Made by a program: the position numbers and the translations under genes
Shown: in pieces, positions 23,222-32,025 of the stretch
Layout: each line of letters begins with the position of its first letter
How positions within the stretch are numbered: the first letter of the stretch is position 1
NCBI GenBank assembly: GCA_017883165.1
Contig: JADGOC010000016.1
Span: forward strand, 1-42,735
Reading direction: 5' to 3'
From: Acidobacteriota bacterium
GTDB taxonomy: Bacteria; Acidobacteriota; Vicinamibacteria; Vicinamibacterales; CAVVIG01
DNA length: 42,735 nt
The notes under the pieces: generated by a model
The model's input: the letters and a program-made list of their open reading frames with translations, nothing else
Told to the model about the DNA's origin: nothing
The model's database searches: none

Positions 23222-24574
23222 TTTGACGTCGATGGCAAACGCGTGACGGTCGCGGGTGCGGCGCGGAGCGGACTCGCGGCGGCGAAGCTCCTCGTCGATC
23301 GCGGTGCGCACGTCACGCTTTCCGAGACGCGCGCGGAGGTGCCGGAAGCGGCGGGTTTGCGCGCGGCCGGCGTGACGGTCGAGCTCGGCGGTCACAAGAC
23401 CGAGACGTTCACGTCGGCCGATCTCGTCGTGCTCAGTCCCGGCGTGCCGCCCGATCAACCGGCGGTGCGGGCGGCGCGCGAGCGCGGCGTCACGGTCATC
23501 GGCGAAGTGGAGCTCGCGTCGCGGTGGCTGCGCGGCCGCGTGATTGCCATCACCGGCACGAAAGGAAAGTCGACGACGACCGAATTGACGGGACGGATTC
23601 TCGAAGCGGCGGGATTCACGGTCACGGTGGGCGGCAACATCGGATCGCCGCTGAGCGCGCAGGTGGCGGAGTCGACGCCCGAGACGCTGCACGTGGTCGA
23701 GACGAGCAGCTTTCAGCTCGAGCAGACCGACACGTTTCACCCATGGATCGCGGTGATGCTGAATTTTTCGCCCGACCATCTCGACCGTCATCCGAGCGTC
23801 GCCGTGTACGGCGAGGCGAAGGCGCGAATCTTTGAAAACCAAGACGCGGGCGACTGGGCGGTGATCAATGCCGATGATCCGGCCGTGCTCGATCTCGCAC
23901 GGCGCGGGCGCGCCACGAAACGGTACTTCGCGCGGCGCGAGCCAATCGCCGAAGGCACGGCCATCGAAGACGGGTGGATCGTGGACCGCCGTGGCATCTC
24001 GACTGGGCGGCTCGTGCCCCTCGACGCGATTCACCTGCTGGGGCCGCACCTGGTCGCCGACGTGATGGCGGCCGCCACAGTGGGCGCGATCGCCGGCGCC
24101 GCGCCGGTGGCGATGACGGCGGCGGTTGAGGCGTTCGACGGCCTCGAGCACGCCATGGAGCTGGTGGGCGAGCGCGGCGGCGTGCGATTCGTGAACGACT
24201 CGAAAGCGACCAACGTCGAGTCGGCCCTGCGATCGATCGAAAGCTTCGATGCCGGGCTCGTCCCGATCATCGGAGGCCGCTTCAAGGGAGGCGATCTCAG
24301 ACTGCTGCGCGCGGCGCTCGCGTCGCGCGCGAAAGCAGTCGTCGCCATCGGCGAGGCGCGGCCGCTGATTCGGGACGCGCTGGCGGGTGCCGTCGCGGTG
24401 CACGAAGCGGCGTCGCTCGATGAGGCGGTCCGGAAAGCGTTCGAGCTGGCGAAGCCGTCAGGCGTCGTGCTGCTCGCGCCGGCGTGCGCGAGCTTCGACA
24501 TGTTTCACGACTACGCGGAGCGCGGCCGGATGTTCAAGGAGGAGGTCGCACGAATCGTCACGCGTGAGCCGTGA
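23216..24574 (+). CDS. murD: UDP-MurNAc-L-alanine--D-glutamate ligase MurD
   Basis: The 452-residue Mur ligase has an N-terminal Rossmann-like UDP-binding region (V-A-G-A-A-R-S-G-L-A-A-A-K), the ATP loop I-T-G-T-K-G-K-S-T-T-T, F-S-P-D-H-L-D-R-H and F-V-N-D-S-K-A-T-N. It adds D-Glu to UDP-MurNAc-L-Ala. The start GTG 23216 is forced by an in-frame TGA at 23210 and lies inside a heptamer array; no Shine-Dalgarno is visible, so translation may depend on re-initiation after the short frame at 23189-23212. The 3' end and TGA fall inside the left arm of a 32-bp inverted repeat. Confidence 0.96.
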   Translation: MAFDVDGKRVTVAGAARSGLAAAKLLVDRGAHVTLSETRAEVPEAAGLRAAGVTVELGGHKTETFTSADLVVLSPGVPPDQPAVRAARERGVTVIGEVELASRWLRGRVIAITGTKGKSTTTELTGRILEAAGFTVTVGGNIGSPLSAQVAESTPETLHVVETSSFQLEQTDTFHPWIAVMLNFSPDHLDRHPSVAVYGEAKARIFENQDAGDWAVINADDPAVLDLARRGRATKRYFARREPIAEGTAIEDGWIVDRRGISTGRLVPLDAIHLLGPHLVADVMAAATVGAIAGAAPVAMTAAVEAFDGLEHAMELVGERGGVRFVNDSKATNVESALRSIESFDAGLVPIIGGRFKGGDLRLLRAALASRAKAVVAIGEARPLIRDALAGAVAVHEAASLDEAVRKAFELAKPSGVVLLAPACASFDMFHDYAERGRMFKEEVARIVTREP

Positions 24575-24688
24575 GCAGTCGTCAGTCGGTTTTCGCGGTG
24601 AAGGACTGGCTGCTGGGAACGCAGGCTGCCCCGGCCTGCGAAGCTGGTGCCCTTGCCCGAAACCGACTGATGACTGCTGACGGCTCAC
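24564..24688. repeat. 125-bp inverted-repeat element made of heptamer arrays
   Basis: A left arm (24564-24595, 32 bp) and right arm (24658-24688, 31 bp) are inverted copies differing by two substitutions and one inserted T. Each arm is itself a 7-bp-period array (for example GACTGAT then GACTGCT in the right arm). The 62-bp centre holds a smaller perfect hairpin (7-bp stems 24620-24626 and 24634-24640). The left arm includes the murD stop. There is no coding frame and no obvious target-site duplication. Confidence 0.85.
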
Positions 24689-24743
24689 GGCGATTCTCTC
24701 GAACGTTCTCGGCATAGTTTCGGGCGGAATACCGTTCAGCTTT

Positions 24744-24773
24744 AGGGGGAGGTTCCGGCAGGCCGCGGCCTGC
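24744..24773 (+). promoter_or_regulatory. Distant Shine-Dalgarno plus 16-bp perfect palindrome before ftsW
   Basis: A strong Shine-Dalgarno-like AGGGGGAGG (24744-24752) lies 30 nt upstream of the ftsW ATG, too far for normal use. Between them sits a perfect 16-bp palindrome (24758-24773). If it folds as a hairpin the effective spacing falls to about 14 nt. The element could tune ftsW translation, since ftsW is not coupled to murD. Confidence 0.45.
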
Positions 24774-24782
24774 GTCACGCAT

Positions 24783-25883
24783 ATGGCGCGCAAGCTCAAG
24801 TCAGATCGGGTGCTCTTCATCGCCACGCTGCTGCTGGTCGGCCTCAGCATCGTGATGGTGTACAGCGCGTCGGCCGTCCTCGCGTTCGAGAGGAGCGGCC
24901 GTCCGTACTTGTTTCTCATCAAGCAAGGCATGTGGGCCGCGCTCGGCATGGCGGTGCTCGGCATCGTCATGCGCATCGACTATCGCAACTATCGTGAGCC
25001 CGCGTTCATCTGGACCTCGCTCGGCGTCGTCGCGGTCGGCCTCGTCGCCGTGTTCTTCAGCCCGCCGGTCAACCACGCGCGCCGCTGGTTCGGGATCGGC
25101 GGCCTCGGCGTGCAGCCGTCGGAGTTGGCCAAGCTGACCGCGATCTTCTTCATCGCGGCGCTCCTCGAGCGGCGCATGCACCGGATCAACGACCTGCGCT
25201 ACTCGCTGCTGCCGATCGGCATCGTGATCGCCTGCCTGGTCGCGCTCATTCTGCCCGAGCCGGACTTCGGCACTTCGATGTCGCTCGTGCTCATCGCGGC
25301 GATCATGATCTTCGCGGCCGGCCTGAACTACACCTACATCGTCGGTGCGGCGCTCGTGGCCTTGCCGACCGTCGCCATTCTCGTGTGGAGCTCCGCGTAT
25401 CGCCGGCGCCGCTTCCTGACGTTCCTGAATCCCTGGTCGGATCCGCTCGGCGACGGCTTTCAGATCATCCAGTCGTTCATCGCGGTCGGCACGGGCGGCG
25501 TGTGGGGACGCGGCTTGATGAACGGCGTGCAGAAGCTTTTCTACTTACCCGAGCCTCACACCGATTTCATCTACGCGGTCATTTCCGAAGAGCTCGGTTT
25601 GATCGGCGCCACCGCCGTCGTGATTTGTTTTCTCGTGATCACCTGGCGCGGCCTGCGCATCGCGCTGCGCGCTCCGGACGGCTTCGGCGCCTTCCTCGCG
25701 CTGGGGCTGACGACGATGGTGTCGGTGCAGGCGCTCGTCAACATCAGCGTCGTGCTCGGGTTGTTGCCAACCAAAGGCATTGCGCTGCCCTTTGTCAGCG
25801 CCGGCGGGTCGTCGCTGCTGATCAACCTACTCGGCATGGGCATTCTCTTGAACGTGTCGCAGCACGCATCGTCAGAGGCATGA
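24783..25883 (+). CDS. ftsW: Septal peptidoglycan polymerase FtsW (SEDS family)
   Basis: The 366-residue protein has about ten membrane helices and SEDS signatures: V-Q-P-S-E-L-A-K-L, the catalytic-site loop E-P-D-F-G-T-S, S-E-E-L-G-L-I-G-A and the C-terminal G-L-L-P-T-K-G-I-A-L-P-F-V-S-A-G-G-S-S. It polymerises glycan strands with FtsI. FtsW is chosen over RodA because of its place between murD and murG; the sequences alone are close. The ATG directly follows the 208-nt murD-ftsW gap, the largest within the cluster. Its TGA is immediately followed by the murG ATG. Confidence 0.95.
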   Translation: MARKLKSDRVLFIATLLLVGLSIVMVYSASAVLAFERSGRPYLFLIKQGMWAALGMAVLGIVMRIDYRNYREPAFIWTSLGVVAVGLVAVFFSPPVNHARRWFGIGGLGVQPSELAKLTAIFFIAALLERRMHRINDLRYSLLPIGIVIACLVALILPEPDFGTSMSLVLIAAIMIFAAGLNYTYIVGAALVALPTVAILVWSSAYRRRRFLTFLNPWSDPLGDGFQIIQSFIAVGTGGVWGRGLMNGVQKLFYLPEPHTDFIYAVISEELGLIGATAVVICFLVITWRGLRIALRAPDGFGAFLALGLTTMVSVQALVNISVVLGLLPTKGIALPFVSAGGSSLLINLLGMGILLNVSQHASSEA

Positions 25884-26987
25884 ATGGCCGAACCGCTGCG
25901 CGTCGTGATCGCCGGCGGCGGCACCGGCGGCCACCTGTATCCGGGCGTCGCGGTAGCGCGGGAGCTCCTGTCGCGCCGGCCGGACGCGCAGATCTCGTTT
26001 GCCGGCACCGCGCGGGGCATCGAGGCGCGCATCGTGCCGCGCGAAGGGTTCCCGCTGGACCTGATTCGCAGCGGCGGCCTCAAGGGCAAGTCGATCGCGG
26101 ATCGCGTGCGAGGCGCGTGGCTGCTGCCGATGGGCCTCGCCGATGCCTGGCAGATCGTGTCCGCGCGGCGCCCGCATCTCGTGATCGGCGTCGGCGGGTA
26201 CAGCTCGGGGCCGGTGGTGCTCGTCGCGTCGCTGCGCAACACGGCGACGATGCTGCTCGAGCAGAACGCGGTGCCCGGGCTCACCAACCGGATGCTCGCG
26301 CCGGTTGTCCGCGCGGCGGCGGTGACGTACGACTCGACGCAGGCGTTCTTTGGATCGAAGGCGTTCATCAGCGGCAACCCGGTTCGGCCGGAGTTTTTCG
26401 TGGTCGGACCCGGAAAGGGGTCGGGCATCGATGACGACAGTGATCACAGGACGAGGGTTTTAGTCTTTGGCGGCTCTCAGGGCGCGCACGCGATCAACAT
26501 GGCCATGGTGGAGGCAGCGCCGGAGCTGGCGGGGGTCGGTTCACATCTTCGTCTCACGCACCAGACGGGAGAGCGAGATGTGGAGATGGTGCGCACCGCC
26601 TACCGGCAAGCGGGGTTTTCGGCCGACGTCGAGCCGTTCCTCTACGACATGGGACGGCAACTCGGACAGGCGGACGTAATCGTCTGCCGAGCCGGCGCGA
26701 CGACGCTGGCGGAAATCACGGCGGCGGGTAAGGCGGCGATTCTGATTCCGCTGCCGACCGCCACCGACGATCACCAGCGCAGGAACGCCGAAGCGCTCGC
26801 CGCCGCGGGCGCGGCGGAGATCCTGCTGCAGGCGGACGCGACGGGGCGGGCGCTGGCCGGCCGGATCCTCGCGCTCGCCGGCGATCGCGATCGCCGGGCG
26901 CGCATGGCGGCGGCGGCCCGCGCGCTGGCGCGCCCCGATGCGGCGCGCGTCATCGTCGATCGGGCGCTCGAACTGGTGGGCATGTGA
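25884..26987 (+). CDS. murG: Lipid II synthase MurG (GlcNAc transferase)
   Basis: The 367-residue GT-B enzyme has the N-terminal G-loop G-G-G-T-G-G-H-L-Y-P-G, V-G-G-Y-S-S-G-P, E-Q-N-A-V-P-G-L-T-N, the second G-loop F-G-G-S-Q-G-A-H, and C-R-A-G-A-T-T-L-A-E-I with D-D-H-Q-R-R-N-A for UDP-GlcNAc binding. It adds GlcNAc to lipid I at the inner face of the membrane. Between the domains there is a roughly ten-residue acidic insertion (G-I-D-D-D-S-D-H-R-T) not usual in the family. CAGAGG upstream serves as Shine-Dalgarno. Confidence 0.97.
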   Translation: MAEPLRVVIAGGGTGGHLYPGVAVARELLSRRPDAQISFAGTARGIEARIVPREGFPLDLIRSGGLKGKSIADRVRGAWLLPMGLADAWQIVSARRPHLVIGVGGYSSGPVVLVASLRNTATMLLEQNAVPGLTNRMLAPVVRAAAVTYDSTQAFFGSKAFISGNPVRPEFFVVGPGKGSGIDDDSDHRTRVLVFGGSQGAHAINMAMVEAAPELAGVGSHLRLTHQTGERDVEMVRTAYRQAGFSADVEPFLYDMGRQLGQADVIVCRAGATTLAEITAAGKAAILIPLPTATDDHQRRNAEALAAAGAAEILLQADATGRALAGRILALAGDRDRRARMAAAARALARPDAARVIVDRALELVGM

Positions 26988-26997
26988 GAACCGGGTC

Positions 26998-28404
26998 GTG
27001 CTAGGCAAGACGCGGCGCGTGCATTTCATCGGGATCGGCGGGATCGGCATGAGCGGGATCGCCGAGCTGCTCGCCAATCTCGGGTACTTGGTCAGCGGGT
27101 CGGACGAGAAGCGATCGCCGACGACCGATCGCCTGGCGTCGCTCGGCGTCCGCGTCGAGGTGGGGCACGACGCGGCGCACGTCGGCGAGGCCGACGTGGT
27201 GGTGGTGTCGTCGGCAGTGCGGCCGACGAACCCGGAAGTCCGCGAGGCGGCGCGGCGTCAGATTCCGGTGATTCCGCGCGCGGAAATGCTGGCGGAGCTG
27301 ATGCGGCTCCGCTACGCGATCGCGGTCGCCGGAGCGCACGGGAAGACGACCACGACGTCGATGATCGCCGTCGCGCTCGAACGCGCCGGCCTCGACCCGA
27401 CGGTCGTCATCGGCGGGCGCCTCAGCGCCTTCGGCAGCAACGCGCGGCTCGGCAAGGGCGAGCTGATGGTCGCCGAGGCGGACGAAAGCGACCGGTCGTT
27501 TTTGAAACTGTTTCCGACAATTGCAGTGATTACGAACATCGACCACGAGCATCTCGAAAACTACGGCGGCTTCGACGACCTGCAGCAGGCCTTCGTCGAC
27601 TTCGCCAACAAAGTGCCGTTTTACGGCGCCGTCGTCGCGTGCGCCGACGACGGGAATCTTGCCGCGGTGCTTCCGCGCATGACGCGGCGCGTGACGACGT
27701 ACGGCCTCGAAGCAGCGCACGCGGACCTGTCGGCGATCGACATCGTGCTCGGTCCGTTCACCGTCGCCGCGACCGTCACGCGGCGCGCGCGCCGCGCCGG
27801 CGCCGACGCGGTGGCCGCCGTGACGCTCGGGAAGCTGGCGCTCCGGGTCCCCGGCCGCCACAACCTGCAGAACGCGCTGGCGGCCGTCGCCGTCGGCCTG
27901 GAGCTCGGTCTGCCGTTCGAGCGCGTGGCGGCGGGTCTTCACGAATTTCGCGGCGCGGAGCGGCGCTTCGAAGTGCACGGCGAAGCGGGCGGCGTGCTCG
28001 TTGTCGACGATTACGGCCACCACCCGACGGAAATTGCGGCGGTGCTCGCCGCGGCCCGCCCGCTCAATCGGCGCATCGTCGTGGCATTTCAGCCGCACCG
28101 CTTCTCGCGCACCTCCGCGCTGATGAAGGCCTTCGGCCCGGCGCTGTCGGGCGCCGATCACATCGTGCTGACCGACATCTACAGCGCCGGCGAGGACCCG
28201 ATTCCCGGCGTCACCATCGACGCGCTGGCGGCGGCGATTCGCCGGGACGTGCGCGCGGAGGTGGACGTCGTGCCGCGGCTGGACGATCTCGTGGCGGCGA
28301 TCGTGCGCGTGGCGCGCGCCGGCGACGTCGTCATCACCCTTGGTGCCGGCTCGATCGGCGGCGTGGCCGATCGGTTGATCGCGGCGCTCGGAGGGCGCGC
28401 GTGA
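26998..28404 (+). CDS. murC: UDP-MurNAc--L-alanine ligase MurC
   Basis: The 468-residue Mur ligase has the UDP-binding loop G-I-G-G-I-G-M-S-G-I-A-E, the ATP loop A-G-A-H-G-K-T-T-T-T-S, E-A-D-E-S-D-R-S-F, N-I-D-H-E-H-L-E-N-Y and D-D-Y-G-H-H-P-T-E, all MurC-specific. It attaches L-Ala, the first stem residue. I chose GTG 26998 because the conserved protein begins K-T-R-R-V-H-F-I-G; a longer frame from ATG 26938 would overlap murG. Its TGA overlaps the ftsQ GTG. In many genomes murB and ddl come next; here they do not. Confidence 0.97.
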   Translation: MLGKTRRVHFIGIGGIGMSGIAELLANLGYLVSGSDEKRSPTTDRLASLGVRVEVGHDAAHVGEADVVVVSSAVRPTNPEVREAARRQIPVIPRAEMLAELMRLRYAIAVAGAHGKTTTTSMIAVALERAGLDPTVVIGGRLSAFGSNARLGKGELMVAEADESDRSFLKLFPTIAVITNIDHEHLENYGGFDDLQQAFVDFANKVPFYGAVVACADDGNLAAVLPRMTRRVTTYGLEAAHADLSAIDIVLGPFTVAATVTRRARRAGADAVAAVTLGKLALRVPGRHNLQNALAAVAVGLELGLPFERVAAGLHEFRGAERRFEVHGEAGGVLVVDDYGHHPTEIAAVLAAARPLNRRIVVAFQPHRFSRTSALMKAFGPALSGADHIVLTDIYSAGEDPIPGVTIDALAAAIRRDVRAEVDVVPRLDDLVAAIVRVARAGDVVITLGAGSIGGVADRLIAALGGRA

Positions 28405-29267
28405 GCCCGGTTGCCGCGCCGGCCGATCGCCGTTTTCGCCGCGCGCACCTCAAGCCGTCGCGCCGGCGTCGCCACTGGCGATCGCTCGTCAAGCCGGCCG
28501 TGAAATCCGGGTTGGTGGGCCTGCTGATCATCTACGGCGTCTATCGCGGCTCGACCGTCGTTGCGCACGCGCGTGTGCTGCAGATCGATCGCATCGTCGT
28601 GCGGGGCAACGAGCGCCTATCGAAGGGCGAGGTGCTTGCGGTGCTGAGCGGACTGCGGGGCGAGAGCCTAATGTGGACCGATCTCGACGCGTGGCGCCGC
28701 CGCCTGCTCGCGTCGCCGTGGGTGCGCGATGCGGCGCTGCGGCGGTCGCTGCCGTCGACGGTCGAGGTCGTGGTGCTCGAGCGGCAGCCGATCGGCATCG
28801 GACGGCTCGCGGGGGAGATGTATCTGGTCGACGACCGCGGCGTCGTCATCGATCAGTACGGCCCGCAGTACGCGGATCTCGATCTGCCGATCATCGACGG
28901 CTTGTCGGCGCCGCCGGGTGAGGGCATGACCGACGAGCGGCGGGCGGAGCTGGCGGCGCGTGTGATTGCGGCGCTCCGGGCGAAGCCGGACATCGCGCGA
29001 CGGCTGTCGCAGGTCGACGTCAACGACGTGCACAACGCGTCGGTGATTCTCGCCGGCGATCCGGCGGTGATCGAGCTTGGCGACGATCAGTTTCTTCAGC
29101 GGATCCAGTCGTATCTGGAGCTGGCGCCGACGCTGCGGGAGCGGGTGCCGGACATCGAGTACGTCGATCTGCGGTTCGACGAGCGGATCTACGTGCGGCC
29201 TGCCTCCGCGCCTGCGGCGCTACGGCAAAGCAAGCCCGCGGGCAAGGAATTAGGAAGTAAGAAGTAA
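28401..29267 (+). CDS. ftsQ: Cell division protein FtsQ
   Basis: The 288-residue bitopic protein has a basic cytoplasmic N-terminus, one membrane helix (about 35-52, G-L-V-G-L-L-I-I-Y-G-V-Y), then a POTRA domain (I-D-R-I-V-V-R-G-N-E-R-L-S-K-G-E-V-L) and the FtsQ beta domain (P-S-T-V-E-V-V-V-L-E-R-Q-P-I-G, Y-L-V-D-D-R-G-V-V). It recruits FtsL/FtsB and later proteins to the septum. GTG 28401 overlaps murC (GTGA). The last residues (G-K-E-L-G-S-K-K) and the TAA stop are encoded by a 7-bp array, so the C-terminus appears to have been remade by the repeat. Confidence 0.93.
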   Translation: MSPVAAPADRRFRRAHLKPSRRRRHWRSLVKPAVKSGLVGLLIIYGVYRGSTVVAHARVLQIDRIVVRGNERLSKGEVLAVLSGLRGESLMWTDLDAWRRRLLASPWVRDAALRRSLPSTVEVVVLERQPIGIGRLAGEMYLVDDRGVVIDQYGPQYADLDLPIIDGLSAPPGEGMTDERRAELAARVIAALRAKPDIARRLSQVDVNDVHNASVILAGDPAVIELGDDQFLQRIQSYLELAPTLRERVPDIEYVDLRFDERIYVRPASAPAALRQSKPAGKELGSKK

Positions 29268-29287
29268 GAAGTCGGAATTACGAATTC
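29246..29287. repeat. Six-unit 7-bp array between ftsQ and ftsA
   Basis: Six heptamers in unbroken register (42 bp), such as GGAATTA at 29246 and again at 29274, and AGAAGTA at 29260. The array contains the ftsQ stop codon (29265-29267) and ends 7 nt before the ftsA Shine-Dalgarno. Confidence 0.88.
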
Positions 29288-29302
29288 GGACCCGGAGGCA
29301 GA

Positions 29303-30541
29303 GTGGCGCGCAAAGAACGGTATCTGGTCGGTCTCGATGTCGGCACGTCGAAGGTGACCGCGGTGGTCGGCGAGATGCTCGACGGCGACGGGCTCGACAT
29401 CGTGGGGATCGGCGTGGCCGAGTCGCGCGGGATTCGCCGAGGCGTCGTGGTAAATCTCGAGGCGGCGGTCGACTCGATCAAGAAGGCGATCGAGGAAGCG
29501 GAGCTGATGGCGGGGGTCGAAATCGATTCCGTCCATCTCGCGCTGACCGGTCCGCACATCAAGGGATTCAACAGCCGCGGCGTGATCGCGGTGGCGGGCA
29601 AGAACCGCGAGATCACGCGTGAGGACGTGCGCCGCGCGATCGACGCCGCCAAGGCGGTGTCACTGCCGACGGGCCGCGAGATTCTGCACGTGCTGCCGCA
29701 GGATTTCGTCGTCGACGAGCAGGACGGAATCGGCGCGCCCGTGGGCATGACCGGCGCGCGCCTGGAGGTCAACGTCCACATCGTCACCGGCAGCCAGAGC
29801 TCCACCCAGAACATCGTGGCGTGCGTGAACCGCGCGGGCGTGACGGTGGCCGAGACCGTGGTCGAGCAGCTCGCGGCGAGCGAGTCGGTGCTGACCGAGG
29901 ACGAGAAGGAGCTCGGCGTCGCGCTGGTCGACATCGGCGGCGGGACGACCGACATCGCGATCTACGAGCGGGGCAGTCTGTGGCACACGGCGGTCGTCGG
30001 CGTCGGCGGCGATCACTTCACCAACGACATCGCCGTCGGCCTGCGGACGCCGGTGCCGGACGCGGAGAAGATCAAGCGCAAGTGCGGCTGCGCGCTGTCG
30101 GGCATGGTGGACGAAGACGACACGATGGAGGTGGCGAGCGTCGGCGGGCGCAAGCCGCGCGTGATGCCGCGGCGCATCCTGTCGGAAATCCTGCAGCCGC
30201 GCGCCGAGGAGATCTTCCATCTCGTCTGGGACGAAATCCGCCGCGCCGGCTACGAGAAGAGCCTCAACTCCGGCATCGTCCTGACCGGCGGCGGCGCGAT
30301 TCTGGACGGGATGCCGGAGATCGCGGAGCAGATTTTCGACCTGCCGATCCGGCGCGGCTGCCCGAGCGGCGTCGGCGGTCTCGCGGATCACGTGAACAGC
30401 CCGACGTTTGCGACCGGTGTCGGACTCGTGTTGTACGGATACCGAAATTCCGTGGGTGAGATGGCGCGCGTGCCGGTGGGCGCGGGCGCGCTGGGTCGGG
30501 TCGCGGGACGCCTCCGCGGCCTCTTCAAAGAATTCTTTTAA
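29303..30541 (+). CDS. ftsA: Cell division protein FtsA
   Basis: The 412-residue actin-like ATPase begins Y-L-V-G-L-D-V-G-T-S-K-V (phosphate 1 motif) and has D-I-G-G-G-T-T-D-I-A (phosphate 2), L-T-G-G-G-A-I-L-D-G-M (adenosine motif) and the FtsA 1C domain. The C-terminus (G-R-V-A-G-R-L-R-G-L-F-K-E-F-F) is a clear amphipathic membrane-targeting helix. It tethers FtsZ to the membrane. GTG 29303 has GGAGG at 29294-29298, so unlike most cluster genes it is translated from its own site. ftsZ follows 15 nt later. Confidence 0.97.
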   Translation: MARKERYLVGLDVGTSKVTAVVGEMLDGDGLDIVGIGVAESRGIRRGVVVNLEAAVDSIKKAIEEAELMAGVEIDSVHLALTGPHIKGFNSRGVIAVAGKNREITREDVRRAIDAAKAVSLPTGREILHVLPQDFVVDEQDGIGAPVGMTGARLEVNVHIVTGSQSSTQNIVACVNRAGVTVAETVVEQLAASESVLTEDEKELGVALVDIGGGTTDIAIYERGSLWHTAVVGVGGDHFTNDIAVGLRTPVPDAEKIKRKCGCALSGMVDEDDTMEVASVGGRKPRVMPRRILSEILQPRAEEIFHLVWDEIRRAGYEKSLNSGIVLTGGGAILDGMPEIAEQIFDLPIRRGCPSGVGGLADHVNSPTFATGVGLVLYGYRNSVGEMARVPVGAGALGRVAGRLRGLFKEFF

Positions 30542-30556
30542 AGGAGCGACGCGCAC

Positions 30557-31885
30557 ATGGCCGATTCCAACATCACTCACAACGCCGACGACACGCGGCT
30601 GCGGCTGCGGCTCGAGGAAGAGGGAAGCGCGGGCGCGCGGATCAAAGTGATCGGCGTCGGCGGCGGCGGTGGCAACGCCGTCAACCGCATGGCGAGAGTG
30701 GGTCTCGAAGGCGTCGAGTTCATCGTCGCCAACACGGATCTGCAGGCGCTCCGGAACAACGCCGCGCCGATCAAGCTGCAGATCGGCAGCAAGCTGACCA
30801 AAGGGCTGGGCGCGGGCGCCGATCCCAACGTCGGCCGCTCGGCGGCGCTCGAGGACACCGAGAAGATCATCCAGGCGCTCGACGGCGCCGACATGGTCTT
30901 CGTCACCACCGGGCTCGGCGGAGGCACCGGCACCGGCGCCGCGCCGGTGATTGCGAGCCTGGCGAGCGAGCTCGGCGCGCTGACGATCGCGGTCGTCACC
31001 AAGCCGTTCAAGTTCGAAGGCCGGAAGCGCCAGCTGCAGGCCGAGCGCGGACTGGAAGCGCTGCGCGACTGCGTCGACACGATCATCACGATCCCCAACG
31101 AACGGCTGCTGACGATCATCGATCGCACGACGCCGCTCACCGACGCGTTCGCGACGGCCGACGATGTGCTGAGGCAGGCGATTCAGGGGATCTCGGATCT
31201 CATCCTGGTGCCCGGTCTCATCAACCTCGACTTCGCCGACGTGAAGACGATCATGGCCGGCATGGGAATGGCGATGATGGGCACCGGTATCGCCGAGGGG
31301 CCGGACCGGGCGATCGAGGCAGCGCGCCGCGCGATCTCGAGTCCGCTCCTCGAGGGCGCGTCGGTCAACGGGTCGCGCGGCGTGATCATCAACGTGACCG
31401 GCGGCCCGGATCTCTCGCTGGTCGAAGTAAGCGAGGCGTCGCTCATCGTGCAGGAAGCGGCCGACGAAGATGCGAACATTATCTTCGGCGCGGTCGTCGA
31501 TCCGTCGCTCAAGGGCAAGGTGAAGATCACGGTGATCGCCACCGGCTTCGGCCAGCCGGCCACGGCGCGGCCGGTGACATCGGGCGCGCAGACGCCGGTC
31601 GACATGATGCAGTACGCCGATCTTTCGCGCGTCCGCGCGGACGCCGGCGCGACGGGAAACGCGGGGCCCGACCGGCTCGCGTCGGCGCGTTTGTCGATCG
31701 CGCGGCGCCCGCTGCTCGATCTTCCGTTGGCGGCGGCGCCGGGCGCCGCGGGGGGCGATTTCCCCGCGTCAATACCTCCAGGGGCCGCGGCGGCTCCCGA
31801 CGGCGCGGGCTCGGGCCTGAACGCGGACTTCGACCTCGGCACGACGTTCGACGTGCCGGCGTTCCTGCGGCGTCAAGAAGGCTGA
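30557..31885 (+). CDS. ftsZ: Cell division GTPase FtsZ
   Basis: The 442-residue tubulin homologue has [12 protein letters not shown], the GTP signature G-L-G-G-G-T-G-T-G (T4 loop), the T7-type segment N-L-D-F-A-D-V-K, and a C-terminal conserved peptide (D-V-P-A-F-L-R-R-Q) after an Ala/Pro/Gly-rich linker (about 335-420). A 30-residue charged N-terminal extension precedes the core. It polymerises into the Z-ring, tethered by FtsA through the C-terminal peptide. ATG 30557 has AGGAG at 30542-30546. It is the last gene of the dcw run. Confidence 0.98.
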   Translation: MADSNITHNADDTRLRLRLEEEGSAGARIKVIGVGGGGGNAVNRMARVGLEGVEFIVANTDLQALRNNAAPIKLQIGSKLTKGLGAGADPNVGRSAALEDTEKIIQALDGADMVFVTTGLGGGTGTGAAPVIASLASELGALTIAVVTKPFKFEGRKRQLQAERGLEALRDCVDTIITIPNERLLTIIDRTTPLTDAFATADDVLRQAIQGISDLILVPGLINLDFADVKTIMAGMGMAMMGTGIAEGPDRAIEAARRAISSPLLEGASVNGSRGVIINVTGGPDLSLVEVSEASLIVQEAADEDANIIFGAVVDPSLKGKVKITVIATGFGQPATARPVTSGAQTPVDMMQYADLSRVRADAGATGNAGPDRLASARLSIARRPLLDLPLAAAPGAAGGDFPASIPPGAAAAPDGAGSGLNADFDLGTTFDVPAFLRRQEG

Positions 31886-31893
31886 GCGACGTC

Positions 31894-31909
31894 ACGCCCG
31901 GCTGGGCGT
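31894..31909 (+). terminator. Weak hairpin after ftsZ
   Basis: ACGCCC and GGGCGT form a perfect 6-bp stem around a 4-nt loop, 8 nt after the ftsZ stop. There is no T-run, so intrinsic termination is doubtful. The rest of the 140-nt gap contains two alternative GGCG/CGCC hairpins near 31968-31990 and no clear promoter. Confidence 0.35.
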
Positions 31910-32025
31910 CCGTCATGGTCGATCGCGTCGATGGTAAAGTAGATAGATCCACGGCACTCGAGAACGCCGGCGTCTGAGCGCCAACGGGCGCACGGCCCCG
32001 GGGTTTCTCGACTCGCCGGGCGGCC

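Noticed and set aside
24564-24688. Classical MITE or insertion-sequence remnant
   Set aside because: No target-site duplication or transposase similarity is visible, and the arms have internal 7-bp period. Kept as a repeat element with open origin.
26430-26455. Possible further short-period array inside murG at the acidic insertion
   Set aside because: I could not find a consistent 7- or 8-bp register, so only the protein insertion is noted.
29246-29287. CRISPR-like array
   Set aside because: Units are 7 bp with no spacers and no cas genes nearby; it is a simple short-period array.
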